64,000 bases of DNA from Terrirhizobium terrae (GCF_030323265.1 NZ_CP104991.1:434001-498000), one strand, 5' to 3'; positions 1 through 10,433 are shown, counted from the stretch's first letter. The notes: generated from the letters alone by a model not told the origin. A program made the numbers and translations.

Positions 1-604
1 GCGTTGTGATGGCCGGCTGGGTTGGCGACCACATTTCAGCGTCGCAAATGAAGGCGACATCGCACTTCAGTTCGTCTCGATACGCCTCGATAAACTCCGG
101 CAGGCTTGGAGAGCCGCACTCCTCCTCCCCTTCCAAGAGGACGATGATTTCGGCCGGAAAATCACCTTGAGCGCTTTTCCACGCCCGCAGCGCCTCAATG
201 AAGGTCCAGAGCTGGCTCTTGCTGTCGGACGCACCCCGGCCATAGAAGCGATGGACACCATCTTCCTCCACAATGCGCGGCTCGAACGGCTCATGTTTCC
301 AATCCGCCCGATCTCCAACGGGCTGGACGTCGTAATGACCGTAGAACAGCAGGCAGGGACGCGCAGAGCCTGGATTTGCCGCAGACCGCGCCAGAACGAC
401 AGGATGCCCTTTTGTGGGAACGACTTTCGCCGGGAGCCCAATGGCATCCAGCTCCGCCTTGAGCCATTCGGCCGCCTTGGCGATATCCGCTTCAGCCGAA
501 GGCTCACTGGAGATTGACGGTATCGCAATCAACTCGAGCAGCTTATCGACCGCGACATCAAAATTCCGGTCGACATCGCGCAACACATCTTCTCTATCCG
601 GCAC
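1..604 (-). CDS. M20-family dipeptidase, N-terminal part
   Basis: The first ~201 codons of an M20 zinc peptidase (carnosinase/ArgE/DapE-like dipeptidase); the rest runs off the window. Visible metal-site motifs are HYDVQP (His about 90, Asp about 92), GASDSK with the bridging Asp about 127, and EGEEECGS about 163. Members hydrolyse dipeptides or acylated amino acids in the cytoplasm. Start chosen at a GTG because a TGA lies two codons upstream in frame; no good ATG is available. It lies 44 bp behind the PLP lyase on the same strand, so the two probably form one operon for peptide-derived or sulphur amino acids. Confidence 0.88.
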   Translation of the reverse strand, partial: MPDREDVLRDVDRNFDVAVDKLLELIAIPSISSEPSAEADIAKAAEWLKAELDAIGLPAKVVPTKGHPVVLARSAANPGSARPCLLFYGHYDVQPVGDRADWKHEPFEPRIVEEDGVHRFYGRGASDSKSQLWTFIEALRAWKSAQGDFPAEIIVLLEGEEECGSPSLPEFIEAYRDELKCDVAFICDAEMWSPTQPAITT

Positions 605-648
605 GTCTCATTCCTCAATCTGTCCAGGAAGCACAGGCTTGGCCAATA

Positions 649-1886
649 TCAACCGCTACTCGCGGCCTTCATCTGACCTTCTGGCGAAGCTGCTGTTGCG
701 TGCGCCTCCAGCGTCTCAAGCAACCGTTCCACATCGGCCCACAGCTCGGTCTCATCTTCGAGACCGATGCTGAGGCGCAGGATGACATCCGGGCCGTCCC
801 AAGCCGTTGCCGTGCGAAAATCGTCGATGGACATCGGAGCGGCCAGGCTTCGCGTGCCCCCCAGGATGCGCCGATGGCGAACACCTGTAGCGTGTCGAGC
901 GCTGCTGCAACGTGGGCGGCGGCTTGCCTTTTGAAGACGATGCTGAACACGCCGCTCGACCCGAGAAAATCCCTTTTCCAGAGCGCATGACCAGGGAAGG
1001 TTTCGAGCGCCGGGTGCAGAACCTGATCAACGACAGGATGCCCCGCGATCCTGCGTGCAAAATTAAGCGCAACCCGCTCCGAGTGTCGCAGCCGCACACC
1101 GAGCGTCTCGAAGCCACGCAGGACGAGCGATGCATCGTCCGGAGAGACCCCGATACCCATGCGGCCGATCAGCGAGCGGATCGGTTTGAGGAGGCTTATA
1201 TCCTTGATGGTGATCGACCCCATCAGCACGTCCGAATGGCCTGATACGAATTTGGTCAGCGCTTCGGTGACGATATCGGCACCATGTTCGAGCGGCTTGA
1301 AGTTGAGGGGCGTTGCCCAGGTGTTGTCGACCCCGACGAGCGCGCCGTGCCGGTGTGCAATCGCAGCGATCCTCGGCAAGTCCTGAATTTCCATCGTCGT
1401 GGAGCCCGGGCTTTCGCACCAGACGATTTTCGTGGTCGGACGGATCTTGGCGGCAACCTCTTCAGGCGACTGCGGATCGAAGAACTCTACCTCCACCCCC
1501 AACCGTTTCAGATCGGTCTCGGCGAGATCGCGCATAGGTGGATAGGCGGTATCCGCCATCAGGATATGATCGCCAGCGGCCAGAAATGGCAGGACGGCCA
1601 GCGCATTCGCGGCTTGACCGGATGGTGTCAGGAAGCTCCACACACCGCATTCAAGGCTCGTTAGCTTTGCCTCAAGCGTGCGCGTGGTGGGTGTGCCATA
1701 GAGACCATATGAATAGCCTTCATGGCCTCGGTCACCGCGGGAAGCATAGGTGGCCGCATCCTTGAACACGATCGTCGAGGCCCGATGCACACCGACCCCG
1801 AGCGGATCGAAACCTGTAGTGGGCACTTCAGGCGTAAGGACACATTGGGTGAGATCGGTCATTGTATCTTTCTGGGCATCGTTCAT
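649..1886 (-). CDS. metC: Cystathionine beta-lyase-like PLP enzyme (frameshifted)
   Basis: Cys/Met-metabolism PLP enzyme of about 412 aa. Seen: an SGQAAN phosphate-binding stretch about 89, DNTW about 187, and the PLP lysine in TKFVSGHSD (Lys about 212). The family cleaves cystathionine or related C-S substrates to a thiol, pyruvate and ammonia. The frame breaks after codon 340 at a run of six C (857-862); adding one base restores a normal C-terminus ending at 649. It precedes the dipeptidase in an operon and is divergent from a LysR gene that probably controls it. Exact substrate (cystathionine, cystine or S-substituted cysteine) cannot be read from sequence. Confidence 0.85.
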
Positions 1887-1997
1887 GGCCGGGCCTTTCC
1901 GAAGCGGCTGCGAAGTCCCGAGGAATGCAATTCCGAAACGGGCTTCTTTGCGCTACTGCTATTCGCGTGAGTTATCGATGATGATTTGGGAGTGGTG

Positions 1998-2872
1998 ATG
2001 AACCTTCGGCAGGTTGAGATCTTTCGGGTGGTGATGACGAGTGGCACCACGGCGCGCGCAGCGGAGATCCTGCACGTCTCCCAGCCTGCGGTCAGCAAGA
2101 TGATCCAGGAGCTCGAGCGCTCCTCGGCTTCGATCTGTTCCAGCGCATCAAGGGACGACTTCATCCGACGCAGGAGGGCCAGCTCTTCTTTCGTGAGGTC
2201 GAGCAGGCTTTTCTGGGACTGGCGCACCTTCGGGGCGCTGCGGCTCGCATCCGCGATTACGGATCGGGCGAGCTGAGGATCGCCTGCCTCTCGGCCCTCT
2301 CGACCAATGTGCTTCCGCGCGCGCTGCAGGCCTTCATGGCAAGAAATCCGAACGTCGCGATCACCTTTCAGGCAAGGATGTCGTCCAATGTCCGCGATCT
2401 CGTGGCATCTGGGCAGTTCGACCTCGGCGTCGTGGCAGACGAGATCGACAGCACGGGTGTCGAGGTCGAAGAATTTGCCCGCTTCCGGGTCGCGGTCGCC
2501 ATGCCCAAAGGCCATCCGCTCGAAGCGCTCGAGGTCGTTCATCCGGCCGACCTCGCTGGCCACCCTTTTATCGCGCTCGCCCCGGAAGACACGACCCGTC
2601 GGGAAGCGGAGGACGCGTTCGAGCGCGCCGGCGTGACCATTCGACCTGTGATGGAGACCCCCTACTCCACCACGATCTGTGCGATGGTGGCTGCGGGCAT
2701 CGGGGTTGGGCTCGTCAATCCGTTGACGGCCGAGCCCTATGTCGAACACGGGCTGGTCCTGCGACCGTTCGAGCCTGCCCTGCATTTTCGCACACTGCTG
2801 ATCACGCCGCCCAATCGGCTTGCGTCGAGAAATCTGGACGAGTTTGTCCGGGATCTGCGCGCCGCCGTCTGA
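1998..2872 (+). CDS. LysR-family regulator (frameshifted)
   Basis: LysR-type regulator, about 291 aa once repaired. The N-terminal winged HTH (MNLRQVEIF, then TARAAEILHVSQPAVSKMI) is followed by a periplasmic-binding-like effector domain with GELRIACLSALS. One base is missing near 2127, right after the HTH, so the DNA-binding and effector halves now lie in different frames. Start at ATG 1998; an in-frame ATG at 1986 is possible. It is divergent from the PLP lyase with a 111 bp gap, the usual LysR arrangement, so it probably controls lyase-dipeptidase and perhaps the nearby importer. Confidence 0.85.
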
Positions 2873-2901
2873 CTGTCTACCTCTGATAATGGTCATGGCG
2901 G

Positions 2902-3678
2902 TCACAGGACCTTGGAGAGAAATGCTGCCGTGCGCGGGTTCTGCGGATCGGCCAACATCGAACGCGGGTGGCCCTCTTCAACGATCTGCCCCTGATCCAT
3001 GAACACGAGGTGATTGCCTACTTCGCGTGCAAAGCCGATCTCATGGGTGACCACGACCATGGTGATGCCGCTTTGCGCCAGATCCTTGATGACATCCAGC
3101 ACTTCGCCGACGAGTTCGGGGTCGAGTGCAGAGGTTGGCTCGTCAAAGAGCATTACCTCCGGCTCCATCGCCAGTGCACGGGCGATTGCGACGCGCTGCT
3201 GCTGACCGCCGGAGAGCTGTGCAGGATAACGGTCACCAAATCCGTTCAAACCCACACGGCCGAGCAGTTGATTGGCCTTGGTTCGCGCCTGATCATTGGG
3301 CCAGCCTTTGACATGCGCCGGCCCTTCCATGATGTTTTCCAGCGCCGTCATATGCGGAAACAGATGGAAACGCTGGAACACCATGCCGGTCAGCCGTCGC
3401 TGTGCCGCGATCTGTCCGGATGACAATGGGTGAAAGCGGCCATCCTGCTCGACAAACCCCTGTAATTCGCCTTTCAGGAGAACGCGACCTGCCGAGATTG
3501 TTTCGAGCTGATTGATGCAACGCAGCAGCGTCGACTTGCCCGACCCGGATGGACCGATCGCTACGCAGACCTCACCACGCCGCACGCGCAGGCTCACGCC
3601 TTTCAAGGCATGAAACGGGCCGTAGAATTTGTGAATATTCTGCATCTCGACGCAGAATTCGGAAACATTGGCGTTCAT
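2902..3678 (-). CDS. Polar amino-acid ABC transporter, ATPase
   Basis: ATPase of the HisP/GlnQ group, 258 aa, full length. Walker [10 protein letters not shown] at about 42-50, signature LSGGQQQR at about 155, Walker B VMLFDE at about 175 followed by the PTSALD D-loop, and a switch His in VVVTHE. It powers import through the permease just upstream (3 bp gap) with the binding protein at 4599-5492. The substrate is a polar or sulphur amino acid judging from family and from the adjacent lyase and dipeptidase; that link is inference. Confidence 0.95.
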   Translation of the reverse strand: MNANVSEFCVEMQNIHKFYGPFHALKGVSLRVRRGEVCVAIGPSGSGKSTLLRCINQLETISAGRVLLKGELQGFVEQDGRFHPLSSGQIAAQRRLTGMVFQRFHLFPHMTALENIMEGPAHVKGWPNDQARTKANQLLGRVGLNGFGDRYPAQLSGGQQQRVAIARALAMEPEVMLFDEPTSALDPELVGEVLDVIKDLAQSGITMVVVTHEIGFAREVGNHLVFMDQGQIVEEGHPRSMLADPQNPRTAAFLSKVL

Positions 3679-3681
3679 GAC

Positions 3682-4594
3682 CTACTCCGCCCGTGTTGAA
3701 TGAACGGAAACGCCCTTGCCGAAGTGACGCTCGAGAAAATACTGACCAACCATCAACAGGCTGGTGATGGCGAGATACCAGGTGCCGGCGACCAGCAGCA
3801 GCGGGATCGGCAGGTAAAGCCTGTTCGAAATCGCGTTGGTGGCGAATGTCAGGTCCAGCGTGAACGGAATTGCCAGAACGAGCGACGTCATCTTCAGCAT
3901 GCCGATGGTTTCATTTCCGGTCGGCGGAATGACCACGCGCATCGCCTGCGGCATCAGGATGCGAGATCCAGATCTTTGCCCGCTTCATCCCCAGCGCCTG
4001 GGCAGCCTCGGCCTGTCCGCGATCGATCGAATTGAAGCCGGCTCGGAAGATTTCGGTCAGATAAGCAGACTCGTTGAAACCGAGGCCAAGGATCGCCGCC
4101 ATGGCAGGCGTCAGGATGTATTTCGTCTCAACGCTGATGATCTCCGGCCCGAAAGGGATCGAGAGGCTGAGATTGGGAAACAGAACCGCGAAAAGCCCCC
4201 AGAACAGCAACTGCGTATAGATCGGCGTTCCGCGGAAAAACCACACCCAGCCATAGGCTATACCGCGAAGGATCGGATTCTCGCTGTCTCGCATAACGAC
4301 CAGCAGACCCGCGACAGTGATCGCTACCGTCATTGCTACGACGGTGAGAAGAAGCGTCCAGCCGACCCCGCGGATAACAGGCGGAGCGAACAGGTAGTTG
4401 AGGTAGACATCCCAATGAAAGTTGGGATTGGCCGATATGGCCTGACCGATCTGAAGGGCAAGGACCGCGAGAACCGCAACAGCGATCCATCGTCCCGGAT
4501 GACGGCGAGGGACCACGACATTACGCGTGATTTCCTGCCTGTCACTGGAGACCGGCTTGAAGCCGGTCCCAATGTTTTCGACCTCGGAAGTCAT
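3682..4594 (-). CDS. Polar amino-acid ABC transporter, permease (frameshifted)
   Basis: Inner-membrane permease of the HisMQ/GlnP type, about 304 aa with a long cytoplasmic N-terminus, at least five hydrophobic helices and the EAA loop (EAAQALGMKRAKIW followed by MPQAMRVVIPP). The frame breaks inside the EAA loop near 3960. Unlike the other breaks in this window, removing one base repairs it: eight residues then separate GM from ILMPQA, as in homologues. Middle gene of the binding protein-permease-ATPase operon, with 4 bp and 3 bp gaps to its neighbours. Confidence 0.88.
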
Positions 4595-4598
4595 GTGA

Positions 4599-5492
4599 TC
4601 AGATCTTGACTTCGGGGTTGACCAGAGCCTTCTCGACGATCACCGAGCCAACGCCCCAGGTGTCGAGCAATGCCTTGTACGTGCCGTCAGCAATCAGGGA
4701 GTTGATCGTGTCGGCGACGAGCTGCGTGAGCTCCATGTCCGACTTGGCGACGGCAATGCCGTTCGGGCCATGCTTTGCCAAGGGACCAGTGGTCGGCTTC
4801 AATGTTTCGAAAGCGCCTTTCGACTGTTTTGCCGCATAACCTATGCCTGCTTCGCCGGAAACGGTGGCATCAGCGCCGCCGGCTGCCACACGGGTCAGCG
4901 CTTCAGGCTGCTTGGAGAACGGCAAGATCTCGATGGCAGCCTTGCCTTCCGTCTTGCAGCGCTCGTTTTCTTGGATGACGGCACGCTCATGATAGCTGCC
5001 GGACTGTATCGCGACCTTGCGACCGCAGGGATCAGCCGGATCGAACTTGCCCGGGTTTCCAGCCTTTACGGCCCACATGCTGCCGGTATCGGCATAGCTG
5101 ACAAAGTTGACCGCCTTCATGCGCTCCGTGGTGACGGAAAAAGCCGAGACGCCGAGATCAAATTTCGTGCCGAGAGCAGGAAGAATGGCTTCGAAGGCAG
5201 AGGTCTGGAAATCGATTTTTACGCCGAGCTTCTTGCCGATGGCGTTTGCGATATCGACGTCGATGCCCTCAGGCGTCTGCCCATCCTTTTCACTCAGGAA
5301 TTCCCATGGCGCGTAGGCCGTGTCGGAGCCGATCGTGATGACGCCCGATGTCTTGATTTTGGCTGGCAGGCGAGCGGCGAGAGCTTCTTCCACCTTGATG
5401 TTGGACGTGTCGAAACTCTGAGCGGAAACCGCCGTGGCGCCACTGAAGGCAATGGCTGCGATCAACGGAATGCGAAAGACCGAATTGAACAT
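4599..5492 (-). CDS. Polar amino-acid ABC transporter, substrate-binding protein
   Basis: Family 3 solute-binding protein, 297 aa, with a Sec signal peptide (hydrophobic residues 7-20, cleavage probably after VSAQ). The mature part shows the usual start SGVITIGSDTAYAPWEF and the ligand-binding EGIDVDIANAIGKKLG. It acts in the periplasm, delivering an amino acid to the permease. First gene of the importer operon; the promoter should lie in 5493-5897. The ligand is unknown; no motif here decides between cystine, histidine or opine-like ligands. Confidence 0.93.
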   Translation of the reverse strand: MFNSVFRIPLIAAIAFSGATAVSAQSFDTSNIKVEEALAARLPAKIKTSGVITIGSDTAYAPWEFLSEKDGQTPEGIDVDIANAIGKKLGVKIDFQTSAFEAILPALGTKFDLGVSAFSVTTERMKAVNFVSYADTGSMWAVKAGNPGKFDPADPCGRKVAIQSGSYHERAVIQENERCKTEGKAAIEILPFSKQPEALTRVAAGGADATVSGEAGIGYAAKQSKGAFETLKPTTGPLAKHGPNGIAVAKSDMELTQLVADTINSLIADGTYKALLDTWGVGSVIVEKALVNPEVKI

Positions 5493-5897
5493 TTGATGTT
5501 CCCCATCTTGTTATGTTTGCGACGGGTGGGACGCGGCTTGGGAGGACCGCATCCTCTTCGTCCCGGGCACTATGGGGTCTCTTCTGAGGTAGGTCCAATA
5601 ATAAGATCAAGCCACTCTATTCCTATAGGTTATTGCTATGGTCTGATGGCTCCCATGATGTGCAGACGAATTTCATAGTTTGTGGCTGAGGCTGCATCAC
5701 AAGCGAGCCGTGAGGGCAGCATCAAGCTTGCGCCGGGTGAAGTCCCCTTCGGGTAGCCTGATTGTTTTTGTGCTCTCGACTACCCGAGCCGAGAGCAGCT
5801 GATTTGTATTTGGGAGATGTTAACAACTGCAGCCGTTCGTCCGCGAAGGATCAATCGACCCGATTTTGCAGTCTAATGAAAACGCTTACCAATGTGA
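5493..5897. other. Intergenic region with an 8-bp inverted repeat
   Basis: 405 bp without a convincing gene, between the importer (transcribed leftward) and the AraC gene. It should hold the importer promoter and the AraC transcript end. An inverted repeat TGCTCTCG (5771-5778) / CGAGAGCA (5790-5797), loop 11 nt, is the only clear structure; no U-tract follows on either strand, so it is not a standard terminator and may be a protein-binding site. Confidence 0.5.
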
Positions 5898-6931
5898 TCA
5901 AGCAGACCGCACAGTGCGGCTCGCATATTCATTGTGAAGGCGCTGCTGGTTCAGAGCATCCTGTTTAGGCGCGACGCCGAAGGTTCTTGAATATTCACGG
6001 CTGAACTGCGACGCGCTCTCGTACCCGACCTTGTAGGCCGCTTCGGTAACATTGGCAGCCTGCGTAACCATGAGGCGGCGCGCCTCCAATAGGCGGAGTT
6101 GCTTCTGGAACTGAAGCGGTGTCATCGAGGTCAGGGCTTTAAAGTGCTGATGAAACGACGACGGGCTCATCCGCGCGACATCGGCTAACTGCTCAACGCG
6201 TAAAGTATCAGCGAAGTTGGTGTGTAACGTGGATATGGCTCTTACGACACGTTCGATGTTCGATTCCGGGCATGCCAGTTTGCAGATCTCGCCGCCATGC
6301 GGGCCACTCAAGAGCCAATAACAAATCTCACGTACGATCGAAGGCGCCAGAATTGGAATGGCCTTCGGCGTCGCCAGCAGTCGAACCAGGCGGAGGATGC
6401 AATCGGCAAGCGGTTGGTCCACTTTCGCGACAAAAGCACAAGGGCCGGTCGTTTCCGATTGCGCTGGTGGTGTGTCCAATTGCTCCAGAACTTCGCGCAC
6501 AGTTGCAACATCGAAGTCGATCATGACGCCCACATAGGGCGTTGCGGCAGTCGCCTCCACGATCCTTCCGGTCGCCGGCACGCCGACGCTGACGACGAGG
6601 CACTCCATGCTGCGATAGTTGAGATGCTCATCGCCGAACTGCAGCTCCTTGGCGCCCTCCAGCACCACGCATAGCGACGGCCGATAGATGTTTCTCATCG
6701 GCATCATCGACTGAAACGAGCGAACGACGTTGAAGCCTTCTATAGCGGTCGGGAACAGGCCTTGCCCCCGCCCTGTTCTTCGATGTAAGCCGTGACGGCT
6801 GAGAGCAATGGTGTATTCAAGCGGGGCTCCGGTTGCTTCAGTGGCCACGGCAACACATGGCTCCTCGCCGGCACTATCGCTTCACTTGTAGGAATAGGCA
6901 AGTTTCTTGAAGGTTCGGGCATTCTGGTCAT
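5898..6931 (-). CDS. AraC regulator, YqhC-like (frameshifted)
   Basis: About 344 aa after repair: N-terminal AraC_N/cupin-like sensor (RPSLCVVLEGAKELQFGD) and C-terminal double HTH (ADVARMSPSSFHQHFKAL, then AYKVGYESASQFSREYSRTFG). This is the architecture of YqhC, which in E. coli answers to aldehydes and activates an aldehyde reductase and an AKR. One G is missing from a G run near 6770, cutting off the first ~55 residues. Start taken at ATG 6931, six bases after GGAG; ATG 6943 is an alternative. Divergent from the MFS gene by about 50 bp and upstream of an SDR-AKR block, its likely targets. Confidence 0.85.
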
Positions 6932-6982
6932 TGGACACTCCATCTAGCTTAAGGGTGCAACCAAGCGAGGAGTGACCTCAAG

Positions 6983-8295
6983 ATGACAGAAATTGTCGCC
7001 CGGTCAACAGACCCTGTAGAGACACGAGCACCGCCTGCTTCCACCACCGGGGCATATGTTGAAAACCTGCGAATGGCCGCTATCTGCATCGTCCTTTTGC
7101 TGATCAACGCGTTCTCGCAAATCGATAGGATCCTTCCATTCATCCTGGCGGAAAAGATCAAATCAGACCTGCGGCTCACCGACACCGAGATGGGCCTGCT
7201 CACCGGCCTTGCCTTTGCAGTCTGCTACGCACTTCTCTCATTACCGCTTGCCCGTGCGGCAGATCGGGGATCGCCCCGGCTCGTATTGGTTTCGTGCGTC
7301 CTGATCTGGAGTGTCATGACAACGCTCGGTGGTTTCGCCGCCAGTTTCATGTTCCTCGCCCTAACGCGCTTCGGCGTGGCATTCGGGGAGGCTGGCGCGG
7401 TCCCGGCGGGCCATGCTCTCATCGTCCGCAAAATCCGCCCTGAGCGCCGCGGTCTTGCGATCGGCCTGTTCGCAATGGGTATACCCCTTGGCACGATGGC
7501 AGGATTCGCCGCAGGCGGTGCGCTTGCAGATGAGTTTGGCTGGCGCGTCGTTTTGATCGGTGCTGGCGTTGTAGGGATCCTGATCGGTCTGGTAACCATT
7601 CTGGTTGCGGGCTCCACTCCCCTCTTGCAGCGACAGCCTCACGCGACGAGCCCTTTCTTCGAACGAGTCTTGACCTTTTATCTTCCCCGGCGTTCCGCTG
7701 GTTGTTCACAGGTACCATTTTCCTGGGCTTCGCCGGCGCGCCCTTTTACGCCTTCTCCATACCGTTTCTGATCCGCACCTATGGTTTTACCGCGACGGAG
7801 GTCGGCGTGTCATTCGGCATGCTGCAGGGGCTGATGGGCATTATAGGGACATTGGGTGGTGGGCGCTGGTTCGATTCCGCCGTCCGCTCGGGCACCGGCA
7901 GGGTACTCGGCCCTCCGGCAATCTTGTTCCTGATCGCCAGTGTGACAACGACTGCAGCACTGTTTGCACCGACCGGCTGGATGTCGATTGCGCTCTTCGT
8001 GCCGGGGATGCTTTCATTTTCGTTCATGTTGCCGTGGGGCTTCGGCGCCGCCCATCTGGTTGCCGGTCCTGGACGTCAGGCGCAGTCGACGAGCCTCGTC
8101 ATGATCGGATCCGGCCTCCTCGGGCCTGCACTGGGTCCTCTGATCGTTGGCATTGTCAGCGATGCTGCGAGCGCAGCCAATATTTCAAACGGCCTCGGGC
8201 TCGGCCTGTTGATCGTGCCTTTGTCCGCCATCCTCGCAGGCACCACTCTCCTCATCGCAAACAGAAGGGTGAGCGCCTTCCTCGGCCAACGCTGA
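6983..8295 (+). CDS. MFS transporter (frameshifted)
   Basis: Twelve-helix major facilitator, about 437 aa after repair. The MFS motif A-like loop appears between helices 2 and 3 (LPLARAADRGSPR), and GAVPAGHALIVRKI and GWRVVLIGAGVVGILIG are typical of the N-terminal half. It resembles the proteobacterial spinster-like group. One base is missing between about 7640 and 7670, in the central cytoplasmic loop. First gene rightward from the AraC gene; it probably moves the compound, or product, handled by the following oxidoreductases. Substrate unknown. Confidence 0.87.
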
Positions 8296-8342
8296 CTGCA
8301 AGCGCCGTCCCGCAAACCAATCGAAATCTCAGGAGACGTTAA

Positions 8343-9194
8343 ATGTCCAACACAGACAATTCCCGGCGCACATTCCTGGCCCTCGCGGTGGCCGCGCCAT
8401 CCGCACTTGCCATGAGCGGCATTGCATCGGCCCAATCGTCGGCCAATGACGCTTCCGCCCAATCAAGTGAAACGGGTAGCGCAATCGTCACGGGCTCATC
8501 CCGCGGCATTGGCGCAGCCACCGCCCGGCGCCTGGCGCGGGACGGGTACGCCGTAACGGTCAATTATCTGACGAACCGGGATCTTGCCGAAGCGGTCGTT
8601 CGCGACATCGAGACGGCTGGCGGTCGCGCCATCGTCCGCCAGGGGGACGTTGCGGATCCAGCTGCAGTCAAAGCTCTTTTCGATGCCAATGACGAAGCCT
8701 TCGGCGGCGTCGACATCGTAGTCAACAATGCCGGCATCATGAATGTCGGTCCGTTCGCTCAAATGACCGACGAGGCCTTTGACCGGATGATGGCCACCAA
8801 TATCAAAGGGAGCTTCAATGTTCTGCGTGAGGCATCGCGACGCGTTCGCGACGGCGGCCGGATCATCAGCCTCAGCTCAACGATCATCAAGATGAGCCCT
8901 CCTGGCACGGCAGCCTACGCTGCAACCAAGGCGGCGCAGGAGATCTACTCAAACGTTCTCGCCAAGGAGTTGGGCGGCCGCAACATCTCGGTCAATGCGA
9001 TATCGCCCGGCGCCGTCGACACCCAACTCTTGCGCCAGCACGGGGAAGAGGCGCTGCGTGGCATACCGGAGGCCACCCCGCTTCGTCGGCTGGGCCAGCC
9101 AGAAGATGTCGCCAATGTCATAAGCCTTCTATGCTCGCAGGACGGGGCTTGGATCGATGGCCAGAACATCTTCGCAAATGGCGGCATTGCCTGA
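8343..9194 (+). CDS. SDR with twin-arginine leader
   Basis: Classical short-chain dehydrogenase, 283 aa. It has an N-terminal Tat-type signal (SRRTFLALAV, hydrophobic core, then SAQ) of about 30 residues and a linker before the Rossmann fold: cofactor loop GSSRGIGAA, NNAG, catalytic Ser in ISLSST, YAATK, and the C-terminal FANGGIA. The signal implies export of a folded, cofactor-loaded enzyme to the periplasm, unusual for an NAD(P)-dependent SDR. A ribosome site AGGAGACG stands just before ATG 8343. It lies between MFS and AKR genes in one rightward run. Confidence 0.9.
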   Translation: MSNTDNSRRTFLALAVAAPSALAMSGIASAQSSANDASAQSSETGSAIVTGSSRGIGAATARRLARDGYAVTVNYLTNRDLAEAVVRDIETAGGRAIVRQGDVADPAAVKALFDANDEAFGGVDIVVNNAGIMNVGPFAQMTDEAFDRMMATNIKGSFNVLREASRRVRDGGRIISLSSTIIKMSPPGTAAYAATKAAQEIYSNVLAKELGGRNISVNAISPGAVDTQLLRQHGEEALRGIPEATPLRRLGQPEDVANVISLLCSQDGAWIDGQNIFANGGIA

Positions 9195-9249
9195 TCGACG
9201 CCGCTTCCCGTCAAGCGTCACGGGACCGATTTTTAAAGGATATCTCACC

Positions 9250-10299
9250 ATGAAATACAACACACTCGGAAATACCGGTCTCTTTGTCTCCGAACTTTGC
9301 CTCGGCACGATGACCTTTGGGGGCAAGGGGATCTGGGCCAATATGGGTAACGTCCAGCAGGACGACGCACAGGCCCTGATCGCTCGCGCACTCGAGCACG
9401 GAATCAACTTCATCGACACCGCCGACATCTATTCAAGCGGCACGTCCGAAAAGATTGTCGGCCAATCACTGAAAAACCTCGGTGTTCGGCGAGAGGATGT
9501 GGTTATCGCGACCAAGGTCTGTGGGCCTATGGGTCAGGGCCCGAACGAGGCGGGCAATTCCCGCGGTCACATCTTCGATAGCGTCAAGGCCAGCCTGAAA
9601 AGGCTGCAGGTCGACCACATCGATCTCTACCAGCTTCACAACATCGATACTGTGACGCCAATCGAGGAAAGCCTCTCAGCACTCGACGCTCTGGTCAAGC
9701 AGGGTCTGGTTCGTTATGTCGGCGTCTCAAATTGGTCGGCCTGGCAGATGGCGCGGGCCATTGGCCATAGTGAACGCCTTCAGATCGCCAAGATCGCCAC
9801 CTCTCAAAACTACTACACGCTCGCTGGTCGCGATATCGAGCGGGAAATCGTCCCGCTCGTCAAGGCGGAGAAGCTCGGTCTTCTGGTTTGGAGCCCGCTC
9901 GCGGGCGGGTTGCTCAGCGGCAAGTTCGGCCGCGACAAGCAAGGCGAGGAAGGAAGCCGTCGGACCACGTTCGATTTTCCGCCGGTCGCTCTGGATCGAG
10001 CTTACGACGTGATCGATATAATGGAACGCGTCGCCGCCAACAAAGGTGTCAGCGTTGCACGGATTGCGCTGGCGTGGCTGCTGCATCAGCCGCACGTGGC
10101 GAGCGTTATCGTCGGCGCAAAGACGGTCGCGCAGCTCAACGACAGCGTCGGGTCGTCCCAGATCACGCTCAGTGCGGACGAAATCGCCGAGCTGGATACT
10201 ATCAGCAAGATCGCTCCTGAATATCCAACCTGGATGCAGCGAACGCGCGAGGTCCCGACAAGGCCGCCGCTCGGCAAAACGATCGAGGCCGTCGAATAG
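9250..10299 (+). CDS. Aldo/keto reductase
   Basis: Full-length aldo/keto reductase of about 349 aa (AKR potassium-channel beta-subunit-like group). The catalytic tetrad is visible: Asp and Tyr in FIDTADIYSSG, Lys in VVIATKVCG, His in IDLYQLHNID. The C-terminal NADPH site reads SVIVGAKTVAQLNDSVG. It reduces aldehydes or ketones with NADPH in the cytoplasm. Start at ATG 9250 behind AAAGGA; 55 bp after the Tat-SDR, so probably co-transcribed and under the AraC at 5898-6931. Confidence 0.95.
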   Translation: MKYNTLGNTGLFVSELCLGTMTFGGKGIWANMGNVQQDDAQALIARALEHGINFIDTADIYSSGTSEKIVGQSLKNLGVRREDVVIATKVCGPMGQGPNEAGNSRGHIFDSVKASLKRLQVDHIDLYQLHNIDTVTPIEESLSALDALVKQGLVRYVGVSNWSAWQMARAIGHSERLQIAKIATSQNYYTLAGRDIEREIVPLVKAEKLGLLVWSPLAGGLLSGKFGRDKQGEEGSRRTTFDFPPVALDRAYDVIDIMERVAANKGVSVARIALAWLLHQPHVASVIVGAKTVAQLNDSVGSSQITLSADEIAELDTISKIAPEYPTWMQRTREVPTRPPLGKTIEAVE

Positions 10300-10335
10300 G
10301 CTCGGACCCGGAACCGCCCCATTCCGGATCCGTGA

Positions 10336-10407
10336 AAGGTCGCTTCACCCCACGGCGACCTTCTGTCCGCCGAAGACGCGCCCCCGAACTTTGCGTCTTC
10401 GGCGGAC
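10336..10407. terminator. Two consecutive hairpins after the AKR gene
   Basis: Hairpin 1: AAGGTCGC (10336-10343) pairs with GCGACCTT (10355-10362), followed by TCT. Hairpin 2: a perfect 15-bp stem, 10365-10379 with 10393-10407, loop 13 nt, starting GTCCGCCG and ending CGGCGGAC. No long U-tract follows, so this may attenuate rather than stop transcription between the AKR and the next SDR. Confidence 0.5.
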
Positions 10408-10433
10408 AAACTTGCCCCCGAAAAAAGGAACTG

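Noticed and set aside
1883..2905. 340-codon minus-strand frame over the LysR gene
   Set aside because: Antisense to LysR motifs; no recognisable domain.
4770..5678. Long open frame on the plus strand opposite the binding-protein gene
   Set aside because: It mirrors a clear binding protein on the other strand; amino-acid use is not protein-like and no domain is recognisable. Typical for high-G+C antisense frames.
5771..5797. Inverted repeat as an intrinsic terminator of the AraC gene
   Set aside because: On the minus strand it is followed by an A-rich stretch and not by U residues, and on the plus strand no gene ends there.
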